The translations under genes and the position numbers were made by a program. From positions 90,816 through 154,815 of the forward strand of contig CAMYLA010000011.1 of the NCBI GenBank assembly GCA_947259095.1: a stretch of DNA of 64,000 nucleotides, read 5' to 3'. Below, piece by piece: positions 26,421 through 34,908 of this stretch (its first letter is position 1; every line of letters starts with the position of its first letter). A model generated the notes under the pieces. That model saw only the letters and a program-made list of their open reading frames with translations, ran no database searches and had not been told where the DNA came from. Source of the DNA: an uncultured Acidimicrobiaceae bacterium (GTDB lineage Bacteria; Actinomycetota; Acidimicrobiia; Acidimicrobiales; SZUA-35).

Positions 26421-27464
26421 TCACCCCTTGGCGAAAAGTCGCCGAATCTGACCCACGTTGTCGATGTAGGCCCGGGTGTCGTCGAACAACCCTCGGGCCG
26501 CCACCGACCCCTGGCCCTGGTAGTAGGCGGCCATCGCTGCGTCCTCGCTGCCGGTGTAGCCGATAAGCCACTGCATGAGGCGGGCGCTCATGCGGATGTT
26601 GTCATCGGGGACCGTGGGGTCGAGGTCCGCCTTGATCAGCGTGGTGGCGATCCAGGCCGAGGTCGCCGGCATGAGCTGGCCCACACCGACCGCCCCTTTG
26701 TTGCTCACGATCCCGGTCTGCCAACCGGACTCCCGGTAGGCCATGGCCATCAGCAGGTCAGGAGCGACGCCGTAGTGGGCCGCCCATCGCTCGAACGACG
26801 GGATGAGCTGCAGGCGCTGAGGATTGGCCCGGAGACGACCAGGCAGCGAGTTGTAGCCGGCTGAGGGGTTGCTGGGAGCCGCGGCGGCACCGCCGGGCAG
26901 GGTCAGCTTCTGGCCGATTCTGATCAGGTTGGGGTTGGTGATGCCATTGAGCTCGATCAGCTCGCCGATCGGGACGCCGGCCCTGGCGGCAATGATGCCA
27001 AGCGAATCGCCGGGCCTGATCTCGTAATACGACGGCTCGGCCCGGGGAATCGTCAGCACCTGGCCGATCCGGATCAGGTGAAGATCGGAGATGCCGTTGG
27101 CCGATGCCAACTCGGCGGTTGCCACCCCGTGGTCACGGGCCACGACGGACAGCGAATCGCCCGGCTTGACCACATAGTCCTCTGCCGCCGCCGGGGCGGC
27201 GGTGACCAACACCAGGGCGGCGGCCAGCGCTGCGCCGATCAACCGACGCCGCCGCCCACCGGTGGGGCCCGACATCGAATCGGGTTCGGAATCGGGTTCG
27301 GAATCGGGTTCGGAATCGGGTTCGGAATCGGGTTCGGGACCGGGACCGGATTCGGAGGGGATCCCGGCTCCCGGTTGGGTGCCGCTCGGGCGGCGCAGGC
27401 GTTTCAGCGTGCGAAAACGGGTTCGGTGCGACGGCGACGCATCAATGGACGGTGACAAAGCCAT
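26421..27464 (-). CDS. LysM-containing lytic transglycosylase-like protein
   Basis: A 347-residue cell-wall protein. After a membrane segment (LIGAALAAALVLVTAAPAAA, residues about 74-95) come two LysM peptidoglycan-binding repeats (YVVKPGDSLSVVARDHGV and YEIRPGDSLGIIAARAGV) and a C-terminal SLT domain with catalytic Glu in AMAYRESGWQ plus GAVGVGQLMPATSAW. The ATG at 27464 follows AGGAGAG at good spacing, so a 70-residue N-terminal extension with PDSE repeats is probably translated. An internal ATG at 27275 would give a normal signal peptide but has no ribosome site. The extension would make it a membrane-anchored rather than freely secreted enzyme. Confidence 0.88.
   Translation of the reverse strand: MALSPSIDASPSHRTRFRTLKRLRRPSGTQPGAGIPSESGPGPEPDSEPDSEPDSEPDSEPDSMSGPTGGRRRRLIGAALAAALVLVTAAPAAAEDYVVKPGDSLSVVARDHGVATAELASANGISDLHLIRIGQVLTIPRAEPSYYEIRPGDSLGIIAARAGVPIGELIELNGITNPNLIRIGQKLTLPGGAAAAPSNPSAGYNSLPGRLRANPQRLQLIPSFERWAAHYGVAPDLLMAMAYRESGWQTGIVSNKGAVGVGQLMPATSAWIATTLIKADLDPTVPDDNIRMSARLMQWLIGYTGSEDAAMAAYYQGQGSVAARGLFDDTRAYIDNVGQIRRLFAKG
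27277..27336. repeat. Five perfect 12-bp tandem repeats
   Basis: Five identical copies of GAATCGGGTTCG followed by degenerate copies. On the minus strand they encode PDSE repeats in the N-terminal extension of the LysM/SLT protein. Confidence 0.92.
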
Positions 27465-27520
27465 CACGGCTCTCCTGACAAAAAGACTGGACCTGCAAAA
27501 GGCCCGGGGCCCGACAAAAT

Positions 27521-29137
27521 CTAGACAGCGCTACCTGTCCGCTTCGCTTCTGCCCGTCTTTCCGCTTCCAACCGCTCGAGCTCCGCCTCAGAGGAGTGGT
27601 TGACGAACGACATCATAGCCGCAATTGCCCGGTGACCTGCCTCATTCTCGATGAGTTTGTGCATCTGCTGCACCACCGAACGATAGGCGGGATGGCCCTG
27701 GGGGGTGCTCCGCAGCTCGATGGTGTGCATGGCCGAGCGGGCGTTGAGGTTGAGGTTGAACCGCACCCGGTAGGCCAGGCTGACCGCATACGATGCCTGC
27801 GACTCGAAGCCCCCGGCTCGGAGCGCCTCATGGAGCTCGGCGGCCCGATCCATGGCCTCGTCGAATTCCGATGCCACCCCGGCCTCGTCGATCAGGTGTG
27901 ACCGGGTGTAGCCGTGGTACGGGTTGAGCTTCTGCCACTCCACGGTGAGCATCCTGTGGCGCTGCAGATCCCGGAATGCGCCGTAGTCGGCCAGGATGTC
28001 GAATCGGTAGAAGGGGCGCTCGAGTGCCCGCCCGGGGCGATGACGGCGATTCTGACGGTCCCCGGTATAGGCCCGCATCACCGAGAGGCGTTCCTCCACC
28101 GACATCGCCCGGACCTTCTGCTCGATGGCCGCCTCGGACAGGCTGGTGTAGGGGTACAGCATGGAGGCCACCAGCTTGACCTCGGCATCGGGATCGAAGT
28201 CGATCAGGTCGACCCGCTCATCGTCGTCGTGCACCTCGACGTCGCCAAGCAGTTCGAAGGCCATGGCCTCCATCGCCTGGCGGTTGGTCTCCAGGTAGTC
28301 GCTCGTGACCTGACCACGGTCCACCAGGTCGACCCGCTTGACGAACGACGGGATGACCTTGCGCAGCTCGGCCAGCATCATGTCGGCGTATTGGCGGGCT
28401 TCGGGCAGCGGATCGGCCCGCATACGCAACAAGAGCTGCTCGTAGGCCTGGCCGGTGCCGTAAATGCCGACGTTCGACTGGGCCGCGGCCGGCAACACGC
28501 CCCGAACCGCATCGAGCGCCTTGGCCTTGACCGCCATCCGGTAGATGAAGTCACTGTCACCGGGATGCTTCGGCGTTGCCTGGCGAACATGATCCTGGAC
28601 GATCGGGGTCAGCCTGGCGTAGGTGTCGAACAGCCGGTCCAGGTCCCCGATGTACCGGGTCCCCAGCGAGGACCCGAGCACGTCCGGGTCCCGGTAGTAC
28701 CGGTAACGACCGTTCGGTCGCGAGTCGTAGGCGATGTACCGGGTCGACTGCTCGAGATAGGCGGCCAGACGGCCCCACTCCAGGATCTTGGTCAGCAGAT
28801 TCGAGGCCTGCTCGCAGGCGAGGTGGATACCGCCGAGCTGGGCGACCGAATCGTCGCCGTATTCGAAGAAGATGCGCTCGTAGAGGTCTTCGGCCCGCTG
28901 GAGACCCACGGTGGCATCGATCGATGCGTCGCCCTCGATGTCGAGCTCGCCGACGAACTCGTCGAGGAACAACCGCCGAAGGCTCTTCGGCGATCTGGAG
29001 TACCGGGCGAACAGCGCACCTTTGACGACCTCGGGCAGGTTGACCAGGGCAAAAACCGGGAGATCCAGGTTCGTGAAGTACCGGCGGAGAACGTCTTCTT
29101 CCTCCTCGGTGAACTCCTCAACAAGATACGCGCTCAC
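27521..29137 (-). CDS. Tandem ThyX-like (FAD-dependent thymidylate synthase family) protein
   Basis: A 538-residue protein with two ThyX-like halves, against about 230-250 residues for ordinary ThyX, which makes dTMP from dUMP with FAD and methylene-THF. The signature RHRxxSxxxxSxRY is divided: the first half has WGRLAAYLEQSTRYIAYD (keeps EQSTRY, lacks RHR), the second half has LQRHRMLTVEWQKLN (keeps RHR, lacks the Ser and Arg-Tyr end). Such double-length ThyX-like proteins occur in other bacteria without a settled function, so active-site residues may be supplied jointly or the protein may not be a thymidylate synthase. GTG 29137 is chosen because TAACCT lies eight bases upstream and the conserved sequence starts there; ATG 29209 is the alternative. 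Confidence 0.85.
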   Translation of the reverse strand: MSAYLVEEFTEEEEDVLRRYFTNLDLPVFALVNLPEVVKGALFARYSRSPKSLRRLFLDEFVGELDIEGDASIDATVGLQRAEDLYERIFFEYGDDSVAQLGGIHLACEQASNLLTKILEWGRLAAYLEQSTRYIAYDSRPNGRYRYYRDPDVLGSSLGTRYIGDLDRLFDTYARLTPIVQDHVRQATPKHPGDSDFIYRMAVKAKALDAVRGVLPAAAQSNVGIYGTGQAYEQLLLRMRADPLPEARQYADMMLAELRKVIPSFVKRVDLVDRGQVTSDYLETNRQAMEAMAFELLGDVEVHDDDERVDLIDFDPDAEVKLVASMLYPYTSLSEAAIEQKVRAMSVEERLSVMRAYTGDRQNRRHRPGRALERPFYRFDILADYGAFRDLQRHRMLTVEWQKLNPYHGYTRSHLIDEAGVASEFDEAMDRAAELHEALRAGGFESQASYAVSLAYRVRFNLNLNARSAMHTIELRSTPQGHPAYRSVVQQMHKLIENEAGHRAIAAMMSFVNHSSEAELERLEAERRAEAKRTGSAV

Positions 29138-29145
29138 GGCGAGAG

Positions 29146-29151
29146 AGGTTA
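29146..29151 (-). promoter_or_regulatory. Putative -10 box (TAACCT) of a leaderless transcript
   Basis: On the minus strand TAACCT ends eight bases before GTG 29137. No ribosome binding site is present before this start. Confidence 0.35.
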
Positions 29152-29249
29152 GGGCCAGTTGGGCCGGTTTTCGCGGATCACGCGAAGAAGCCTGCCGATT
29201 GATCAACATGAATCGGCAGCCGTGAACGGTCGCGAATGGCCCCCATCGA

Positions 29250-29906
29250 TCAGGCCACCACGGTCAGGGCGTCCGGGATGACCTCGACCCGGAGCACCCG
29301 CCATCGACCTCGGTCGACGCCGTCGAGGCGGATCGTCTGGAGCTCGGCGAAGTCCGTCTCCCAGGTGCCGGCCCGACCGGTCCGGAGGTCGGGATGTGGC
29401 AGATGGGAGCCGGAGCGGGCGCGGCGGCCCGCCTCCCGACGGTCGCCGAATCGGATCCGACCTTCGATGGTGTCGACGAAACCGTCGTTGGGGTGGGCCC
29501 GGGGACCCAACCGGAGGTCGCCGAGCCAGGCGCCGTTCATGACCACGGCGCTGAACGGCAAGCGGTGGCCGAGGAGGCCGGCGATGGCCGAGGCCAAGCG
29601 GCCGGGGGGCTCGGCGGTGAGGTGGGCGACGAACGGCAGCGGTGGCCCCGGTCGTCCGGCTCGGTCCGGTGCCAGGCTTGCCATGGCCAGATCGATCGGA
29701 TAGGCGATCCGCTCGGCCGGTGGCCGGACCTCCGACACCCCGAGCGTGTTCAGCAGGTCCCCTCCGGTAACCCTGGCCACCAGCTTGGTCCCCCGGCCGA
29801 GGGCATCGGCGGCCATGGCCGCCAGCTCGGCATCACCACCAGCCACGGCTCGGGGTGCGGGATCGACCGCCGGCTCACCCCAGCTCCGACCCTTTTCGAT
29901 GGTCAC
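29250..29906 (-). CDS. Degenerate diacylglycerol/lipid kinase-like protein
   Basis: A 218-residue protein whose GTG start overlaps the helY stop (GTGA), so it is translationally coupled to helY. Similarity to the DAGK/YegS fold is visible as VTGGDLLNTLG (compare GTGNDLARTLG) and VVMNGAWLGDLRLGPRAHPN (compare VANGRYFGGGMRLAPGADPD). The catalytic GGDGT is replaced by GGDAE in AVAGGDAELAA and most of the ATP-binding N-terminal domain is missing; kinases of this family are about 300 residues. It is therefore probably not an active kinase. A longer frame to 30359 runs through helY and is rejected. Confidence 0.6.
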   Translation of the reverse strand: MTIEKGRSWGEPAVDPAPRAVAGGDAELAAMAADALGRGTKLVARVTGGDLLNTLGVSEVRPPAERIAYPIDLAMASLAPDRAGRPGPPLPFVAHLTAEPPGRLASAIAGLLGHRLPFSAVVMNGAWLGDLRLGPRAHPNDGFVDTIEGRIRFGDRREAGRRARSGSHLPHPDLRTGRAGTWETDFAELQTIRLDGVDRGRWRVLRVEVIPDALTVVA

Positions 29907-32647
29907 ACCCGCCGATCCGTTCCCAAACCGTCCGGCGGTTCGGTCCCCGGTGCCGGCTCGGCCGAGGGCCGGGGGGCCGACGCCGTCGAGCCCTCCGGCG
30001 GTTCCGGGTCGGCCCCCGGGTCGACGATCGAGGAGGCGGCCACCAGGTCTCGGTACACCGCATCTGCGCCGGCCCGGGCCGCAGCGCCGGTCGAGGCCAA
30101 GGGTGCCAGCTTGGCCAGCTGTCGCAGCAGGTCGATCAGTTGTTTCGCAGTCCGAACGAAGTCGCCGGGCGTGAACTCCGCTTCGGCCAGCACATCGTCG
30201 AGGCCCCCACCGGAGGCCCAGCCGTGGGCGACGGCCATGAAGCCCGGGTCCGGCTCCCTCGTCAGCGGGAGGCGCAGCTCGCTCTCGTCGCTGTTCAGAT
30301 CGAGATGGCGGGCCTGGACCTGGCGGAACCTCCGCCGGAGGTCGTTCGACGGATACCACGGCTCCAGCCGGGGTCCGTTGCTGCGCCGCTCCTCGTAGAC
30401 GAACGACGATGCCAGTGCCACCAGCTCCGGTGGCGTGAGGTCGTCGAAGAGACCGTCTTCGAGCACCTCCACCAGGAACAGATCACTCTCGTGGTAGAGG
30501 CGGGCCAGCCGTTGCCCGCCCCCGGTCAGCTCCCAGTCGATGAGATGACCTCGCCGCTGCATGAGCTCGATGACCCGATCGAACTGGGCGCCGAGCGAGT
30601 CGGCCCTGGCTGCGGCGGCGGTCCTGGCCCTGGCCAGGTCCCGCTCGATCTTGTCGAGCTTGCGGAGGCCCTTCACCGCGGCCGGGTCGAGCTGGGTCCT
30701 GGCCACCACTTCGCCGCTGGGGCCGAGCGACCTGCGGTTCTTGGGGGCGGCCAACCTGGTTCTGGCCAGGAGTTGGCTCACCTCGTACACAAAGCTCACG
30801 CTGTTGGGGAGGTAGGGATCGGGCAGCTCCACCTCACCGGCGCGCTTTGGCGGCGCCAGCAGATCGTTCGGGGTCAGCTCGTAGACCTCCGCCTCTCGGT
30901 CGGTGACCTTGACCCTGACCCGTCCGCCTCGCCGGAACGCCACCGCCAGCACGATCACCGGTGACGGTGCCTCGGCGCTCTCGATCTCCAGGACGTCGCC
31001 GGGATTGATCCTGCTCATGGCGAAGGCGATGGACTGTTCGTCCCGCTCTGCGATCTCGGGCGTCTGGGCCGCGGCCCGGAGCTCCTCGACCGGTCCGAAG
31101 TCCCGCTCCAGGCGACCCTCGAGCTGGCTCCGCCGGTCGAGCAGCTTCTCGACCCGCTGTTCGGTCAGCACCACCCCGGAGTCCACCCTGAACTGGGCGA
31201 AGGACAGGTTCAACAGCTGCCTGGCCCGCTCCGGCCGATACCGGCGGACCAGATTGGCCGCCATGTTGTAGGTCGGCCGGAACGACGAGGTGAGCACGAA
31301 CCGGCGGCTCGACGCCAGATCGGCAACCTGTTCGAATCGTACGAACGGGGACCACAACACCAGGGCCTCGCCGTGGGTGTCGATGCCCCGCCTGCCCGCT
31401 CGGCCCGTCAACTGGGTGTACTGGGCCGGGGTCAGGAACTCGTGGTGCTCCCCGGTGAACTTGGTCAGCTTCTCCAACACCACCGTCCTGGCCGGCATGT
31501 TGATCCCCAGGGCCAGGGTCTCGGTGGCGAACACGACCTTGACCAGGCCCCGGACAAAACAGGCCTCGACCGCCTCCTTGAACGGCGGCACCATGCCGGC
31601 GTGGTGAGCCGCCACCCCGGCCATCAGGCCGTTCTTGAACCGTTCGAACTGCAGCACGTCGAGATCGCTCTCATCGAGCACCCGGACGTGTTCGGTCACG
31701 ATCCCCGAGATCTGTCGCCGCTCCGCGTTCGAGGTCAATCGGATACCGGCGTCGACGACCGCCTTTGCCGCATCGTCGCAGGCCGCCCGGGAGAAGATGA
31801 AGTGGATGGCCGGCAGCAGGTCGCGGTGATCGAGGAGCTGCACGATGTCGACCCGGTCGGGGGTCCGCCACTTTCGGCGCTCCTTGGATCCGCCCCGACC
31901 GTTGCGGCCGCCCCCTCGACCTCTCCCCCGGCCCCCACCACCGGGGCGCCGGGGATCGTTGTCGTAGCGGGCCCCTTTCGGGTTGGCCCGGTTGCCCTGC
32001 ATGGTCTTCATGAAGTGCAGGTGACTCCCGCCCCGCTCCCCCACCACGTAGCGGTTCGTCAGCTCCACCGGCCGTCGGGTTTCCACCACCAGGCTGGTCG
32101 GCCCTCGGACGGTCTCGATCCAGCGACTGAGTTCCTCCGCGTTGGAGACCGTCGCCGAAAGGCAGACCAGCTGAACCGATCGGCGGAGGTGGATGATCAC
32201 CTCCTCCCACACCGGACCCCGATAGGCGTCCTGGAGGTAGTGCACCTCATCGAGGACCACGGTTTGCAGCCCGTCCAAGGTCGTGCCCGAGTACAGCATG
32301 TTCCGCAGCACCTCGGTGGTCATGACCACCGCCGGGGCATCGCCGTTGATGTTGTTGTCGCCGGTCAGCAGGCCGACGTTGTCCCTGCCGTTGGCTGCGA
32401 CCAGATCGTGGTACTTCTGGTTCGACAGTGCCTTGATCGGTGTGGTGTAGAAGACCCGTCGGCCGGCGGCCAACCCCACCTCCACCGCGTAGTTGGCAAC
32501 CAGCGTCTTGCCGGCACCGGTGGGTGCGGCAACGATGACGTTCGATCCCTCGTCGACCGCGTCGAACGCCTTGACCTGGAACTCATCCGGCTCGAAACCG
32601 ATCCTGTCCAGAAACGACTGGCGGATCGACCGGGGCTCAGCGGGCAC
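29903..32647 (-). CDS. helY: Ski2/Mtr4-like DEAD/DEAH-box RNA helicase HelY
   Basis: A 914-residue superfamily 2 helicase. Walker A is PTGAGKT near residue 45, Walker B is LDEVHYLQD near 133, motif III is SAT, and motif VI is QLTGRAGRRGID. A Gly/Arg-rich insert (GGGRGRGRGGGRNGRGG) lies between the RecA domains, and the C-terminal half has the long helical domain of Ski2-like helicases (VKGLRKLDKIERDLARAR). Position next to tatC and tatA matches Mycobacterium helY. Likely acts on structured RNA with the degradation machinery. Upstream tatC ends 45 bases away. Confidence 0.93.
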   Translation of the reverse strand: MPAEPRSIRQSFLDRIGFEPDEFQVKAFDAVDEGSNVIVAAPTGAGKTLVANYAVEVGLAAGRRVFYTTPIKALSNQKYHDLVAANGRDNVGLLTGDNNINGDAPAVVMTTEVLRNMLYSGTTLDGLQTVVLDEVHYLQDAYRGPVWEEVIIHLRRSVQLVCLSATVSNAEELSRWIETVRGPTSLVVETRRPVELTNRYVVGERGGSHLHFMKTMQGNRANPKGARYDNDPRRPGGGGRGRGRGGGRNGRGGSKERRKWRTPDRVDIVQLLDHRDLLPAIHFIFSRAACDDAAKAVVDAGIRLTSNAERRQISGIVTEHVRVLDESDLDVLQFERFKNGLMAGVAAHHAGMVPPFKEAVEACFVRGLVKVVFATETLALGINMPARTVVLEKLTKFTGEHHEFLTPAQYTQLTGRAGRRGIDTHGEALVLWSPFVRFEQVADLASSRRFVLTSSFRPTYNMAANLVRRYRPERARQLLNLSFAQFRVDSGVVLTEQRVEKLLDRRSQLEGRLERDFGPVEELRAAAQTPEIAERDEQSIAFAMSRINPGDVLEIESAEAPSPVIVLAVAFRRGGRVRVKVTDREAEVYELTPNDLLAPPKRAGEVELPDPYLPNSVSFVYEVSQLLARTRLAAPKNRRSLGPSGEVVARTQLDPAAVKGLRKLDKIERDLARARTAAAARADSLGAQFDRVIELMQRRGHLIDWELTGGGQRLARLYHESDLFLVEVLEDGLFDDLTPPELVALASSFVYEERRSNGPRLEPWYPSNDLRRRFRQVQARHLDLNSDESELRLPLTREPDPGFMAVAHGWASGGGLDDVLAEAEFTPGDFVRTAKQLIDLLRQLAKLAPLASTGAAARAGADAVYRDLVAASSIVDPGADPEPPEGSTASAPRPSAEPAPGTEPPDGLGTDRRV

Positions 32648-32692
32648 CGATCAGGCCCTGTCGCCGGAACCGGAGGGTGTGCAGGTCGGCAT

Positions 32693-33511
32693 TCAGCTCG
32701 ATCCGATGGTGGCCGTTGCCGGCCCCTGACCATCGTCCTTCGTGATCCGCCGACCGATGAGGATGGCGAACTCGTAGAACAGGTACATCGGGATCGAGAT
32801 GACTCCCAGCATGAACGGGTCTCCGGTCGGGGTGATGACCGCCCCCAGGACCACCACCGCCACCGCGGCGATCCGGCGGTTACCGGCCAGGGTCTCGGTC
32901 TTCACCAGGCCGATCTTCTGCAGGAAGATCAACACCAGCGGCAGTTCGGCCGCGATCCCGAACGCAAACAGCATCTTGACGAAGAAGCCCAGGTACTCTC
33001 TGGGGCTGAACAGCGGGGTGAAGGTGTCTGGGCCGAAACTCAACAGCACGGTCAGCGCCTTGGGCATCAGCAGGTAGGCCACGGTCATGCCCACCGCCAG
33101 CAGCAGCACTGAGATGGCGACGAACGGAATCAGCGCCTGCTTCTCATGGGGGTAGAGCCCCGGCATGACGAACCGACCCATTTGATAGAGAACGATCGGC
33201 GTGGCCATGATGAGGCCGCCGTAGCCGGCCATGGTGAGCATGACCCCGAACGCCTCCAACGGTGCGGTGACCAGCAACTCGCACTCCCGACCGGCCGCAG
33301 CCTGGAACTCACAGTACGGCTCCTGGAGCAGGCTGAAGATCGGATCGTTGAAGGCGTAGACCACGATCGCGCCGATGATGACCGCCAGGACCGACCGAAT
33401 CAGCCGCTTCCTCAGTTCGGTGAGGTGACCAACGAGGGTCATCTCGGCCACCGGATCCTCCGGCTTCTTCGACCGTTTCCATGGGAGCCTCACGCTCGCT
33501 CCTCGGATCAC
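32693..33511 (-). CDS. tatC: Sec-independent protein translocase TatC
   Basis: A 272-residue integral membrane protein with six hydrophobic helices. The N-terminal MTLVGHLTELRKRLIRSV contains the Glu-Leu-Arg-x-Arg motif that recognises the twin-arginine signal; FGIAAELPLVLIFLQKIG is the conserved fourth-helix region with its Glu. It uses a GTG start that overlaps the tatA stop (GTGA), so the two are cotranslated. Together with TatA it exports folded proteins. The C-terminal tail is short and polar. Confidence 0.95.
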   Translation of the reverse strand: MIRGASVRLPWKRSKKPEDPVAEMTLVGHLTELRKRLIRSVLAVIIGAIVVYAFNDPIFSLLQEPYCEFQAAAGRECELLVTAPLEAFGVMLTMAGYGGLIMATPIVLYQMGRFVMPGLYPHEKQALIPFVAISVLLLAVGMTVAYLLMPKALTVLLSFGPDTFTPLFSPREYLGFFVKMLFAFGIAAELPLVLIFLQKIGLVKTETLAGNRRIAAVAVVVLGAVITPTGDPFMLGVISIPMYLFYEFAILIGRRITKDDGQGPATATIGSS

Positions 33512-34113
33512 CGTTCGTCCTCACCCTCTGGCGAGGTTGGCCCGGCATCGGTCGCCGTCTCGGTCTCGGTCTCGTTCGGCTCGGCATCGGTCTCGGTCGG
33601 CTCGGCATCGGTCTCGATGGCCGCAGTATCGGCGGCCGGTTCGGCGGGCGCAGCAGGCTCGTTGTCGGCGGTCGGCTCGGAACCCATACCGGGCCGGACA
33701 TCGGCGGGCGGCTCGGGGCGACGGCGGTACATGGCCCCTGCGGCCTTGGCGGCCGACGCAGGGTCCAATGGTGGGGCGGCAGCGCCGTTTCCCGACACAT
33801 CGGCGGCATCGACGTCGTCGACCGGTTCGGCTGACGACGGCTCGTCCGATGCCGGGGTGGCCGGCGGGGTCGACTTCGGTTTCGGCGCGTTGTCCGATGG
33901 ACCGGCCGATGCGGCCCAGGCATTGGGGTCGGTCACCCGGTCGATCTCGTCCATGCCGGCCATGAACTCCGACCGAAGGCTGTCGGTCATGCCCCGAACC
34001 TGGGAGACCGCGGAGCCCACTCGCCTGATCAGACCGGGCAGTTGCTCGGGCCCGACAGTGATCAACAGAACCAGCGCAATGACGATTATTTCGCCGGGTC
34101 CGATGTTCAACAC
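33508..34113 (-). CDS. tatA: Twin-arginine translocase subunit TatA/TatB
   Basis: A 201-residue protein. It starts with one membrane helix and the family turn (LNIGPGEIIVIALVLLITVG then PEQLPGLIRRVGSAVSQV), followed by an amphipathic helix and a 140-residue Pro/Ala/Glu/Thr-rich tail. GTG 34113 gives the usual N-terminus of the family and follows TACGCT by seven bases; ATG 34155 would add 14 residues before it. The long tail and the Glu-Gln-Leu-Pro-Gly sequence make TatB-like behaviour possible. No second TatA-type gene is present in this window. Confidence 0.9.
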   Translation of the reverse strand: MLNIGPGEIIVIALVLLITVGPEQLPGLIRRVGSAVSQVRGMTDSLRSEFMAGMDEIDRVTDPNAWAASAGPSDNAPKPKSTPPATPASDEPSSAEPVDDVDAADVSGNGAAAPPLDPASAAKAAGAMYRRRPEPPADVRPGMGSEPTADNEPAAPAEPAADTAAIETDAEPTETDAEPNETETETATDAGPTSPEGEDER

Positions 34114-34120
34114 GTCAAAC

Positions 34121-34126
34121 AGCGTA
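34121..34126 (-). promoter_or_regulatory. Putative -10 box (TACGCT) of a leaderless transcript
   Basis: On the minus strand TACGCT ends seven bases before GTG 34113 of tatA and supports that start. Confidence 0.4.
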
Positions 34127-34274
34127 CCGCCGTCGGCCCACTCCCTAAGGACCACGGCTCGGCAATCACGAAACTTTCAGATCGGGCCGATCACACATAT
34201 TCCGGCTGATTTCGGCTGATTTCGGCCGCGAAAACCGGGCATGGAAGCCGCACCCGGGATCGAGGCGGGTCGGG

Positions 34275-34607
34275 TCAGCCGTTGATGAATTCGGCCAGCG
34301 CGGCCGTCAACTTCGAGTCGTCGTGCATGAGATGGTGGAAGTCCAACAGGTCATCATGGCTTATCGGCTCGCCGGAATGGGCCTCGTTGAGTTCGGCCGG
34401 CAGGCGCCAGGTCGTGAACGACACCCCCGATGCGACGAGGAGGTCGATGGTCCTGGTTTCGGCCGGCTTGACGACGGTCATGCGGCAGTGGGGGCAACGG
34501 AACGAATAGGTCCCCTGATTATTGTCGTCGCAGATGCGAACCTGAACGTCCTGGGTCGTGAGTTCGACATCACCGCAGTCCGAACAGCTGGCACGAATCG
34601 TTGCCAT
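34275..34607 (-). CDS. Zinc-ribbon hypothetical protein
   Basis: A 110-residue protein with two Cys pairs near the N-terminus (CSDCG at residues 8-12 and CPHCR at 37-41) forming a zinc ribbon, followed by a helical C-terminus (SHDDLLDFHHLMHDDSKL). ATG 34607 is chosen because AGGAGGAAG lies about nine bases upstream; a longer frame to 35069 adds no family-like sequence. Proteins of this kind are common in actinobacteria without a known role. It is a single gene transcribed away from the phosphodiesterase and towards tatA. Confidence 0.78.
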   Translation of the reverse strand: MATIRASCSDCGDVELTTQDVQVRICDDNNQGTYSFRCPHCRMTVVKPAETRTIDLLVASGVSFTTWRLPAELNEAHSGEPISHDDLLDFHHLMHDDSKLTAALAEFING

Positions 34608-34908
34608 GGTGGTGAACTTCCTCCTGCCTAGCAAAAACTCGGCTTCGATGGTGTGGCCTTCTTTGATTCGGCAGGGACTCTCCGCCTCTTGAGCGGATAC
34701 GGCCAACCGGGCCAAATTGGCCGCCACCGGGCCGCCGGCCGGCACTCCTCGTGAACCCCGACCGCTCTCCGCCCTCTCCAGGGGCAACGGGTCGGGCCGG
34801 GTCGGGATGGACCGGAGCCACGGTGACCGACTGTTCGTCGTCGACTGCGTGAGTTGGAAATCGGGGAAAAGGGTGCTCGAACGGGACCCGGCAGGGCAGG
34901 ATGAGCGA
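34608..34908. other. 301-base divergent intergenic region
   Basis: It lies between the zinc-ribbon gene (minus) and the GDPD-family gene (plus). It holds a strong ribosome binding site for the minus gene (AGGAGGAAG, 34617-34625). No clear promoter box, RNA or repeat is seen; an open frame on the plus strand continues upstream of 34909 but lacks family features. Confidence 0.5.

Noticed and set aside
25191..26864. A 557-codon plus-strand frame with long Val/Leu/Phe runs
   Set aside because: The runs are the complement of the Asp/Glu codons of the acidic zinc-ribbon protein, not real membrane helices.
27277..27336. CRISPR-like repeat array
   Set aside because: The 12-bp repeats are directly adjacent with no spacers and encode PDSE in frame; no cas genes are present.
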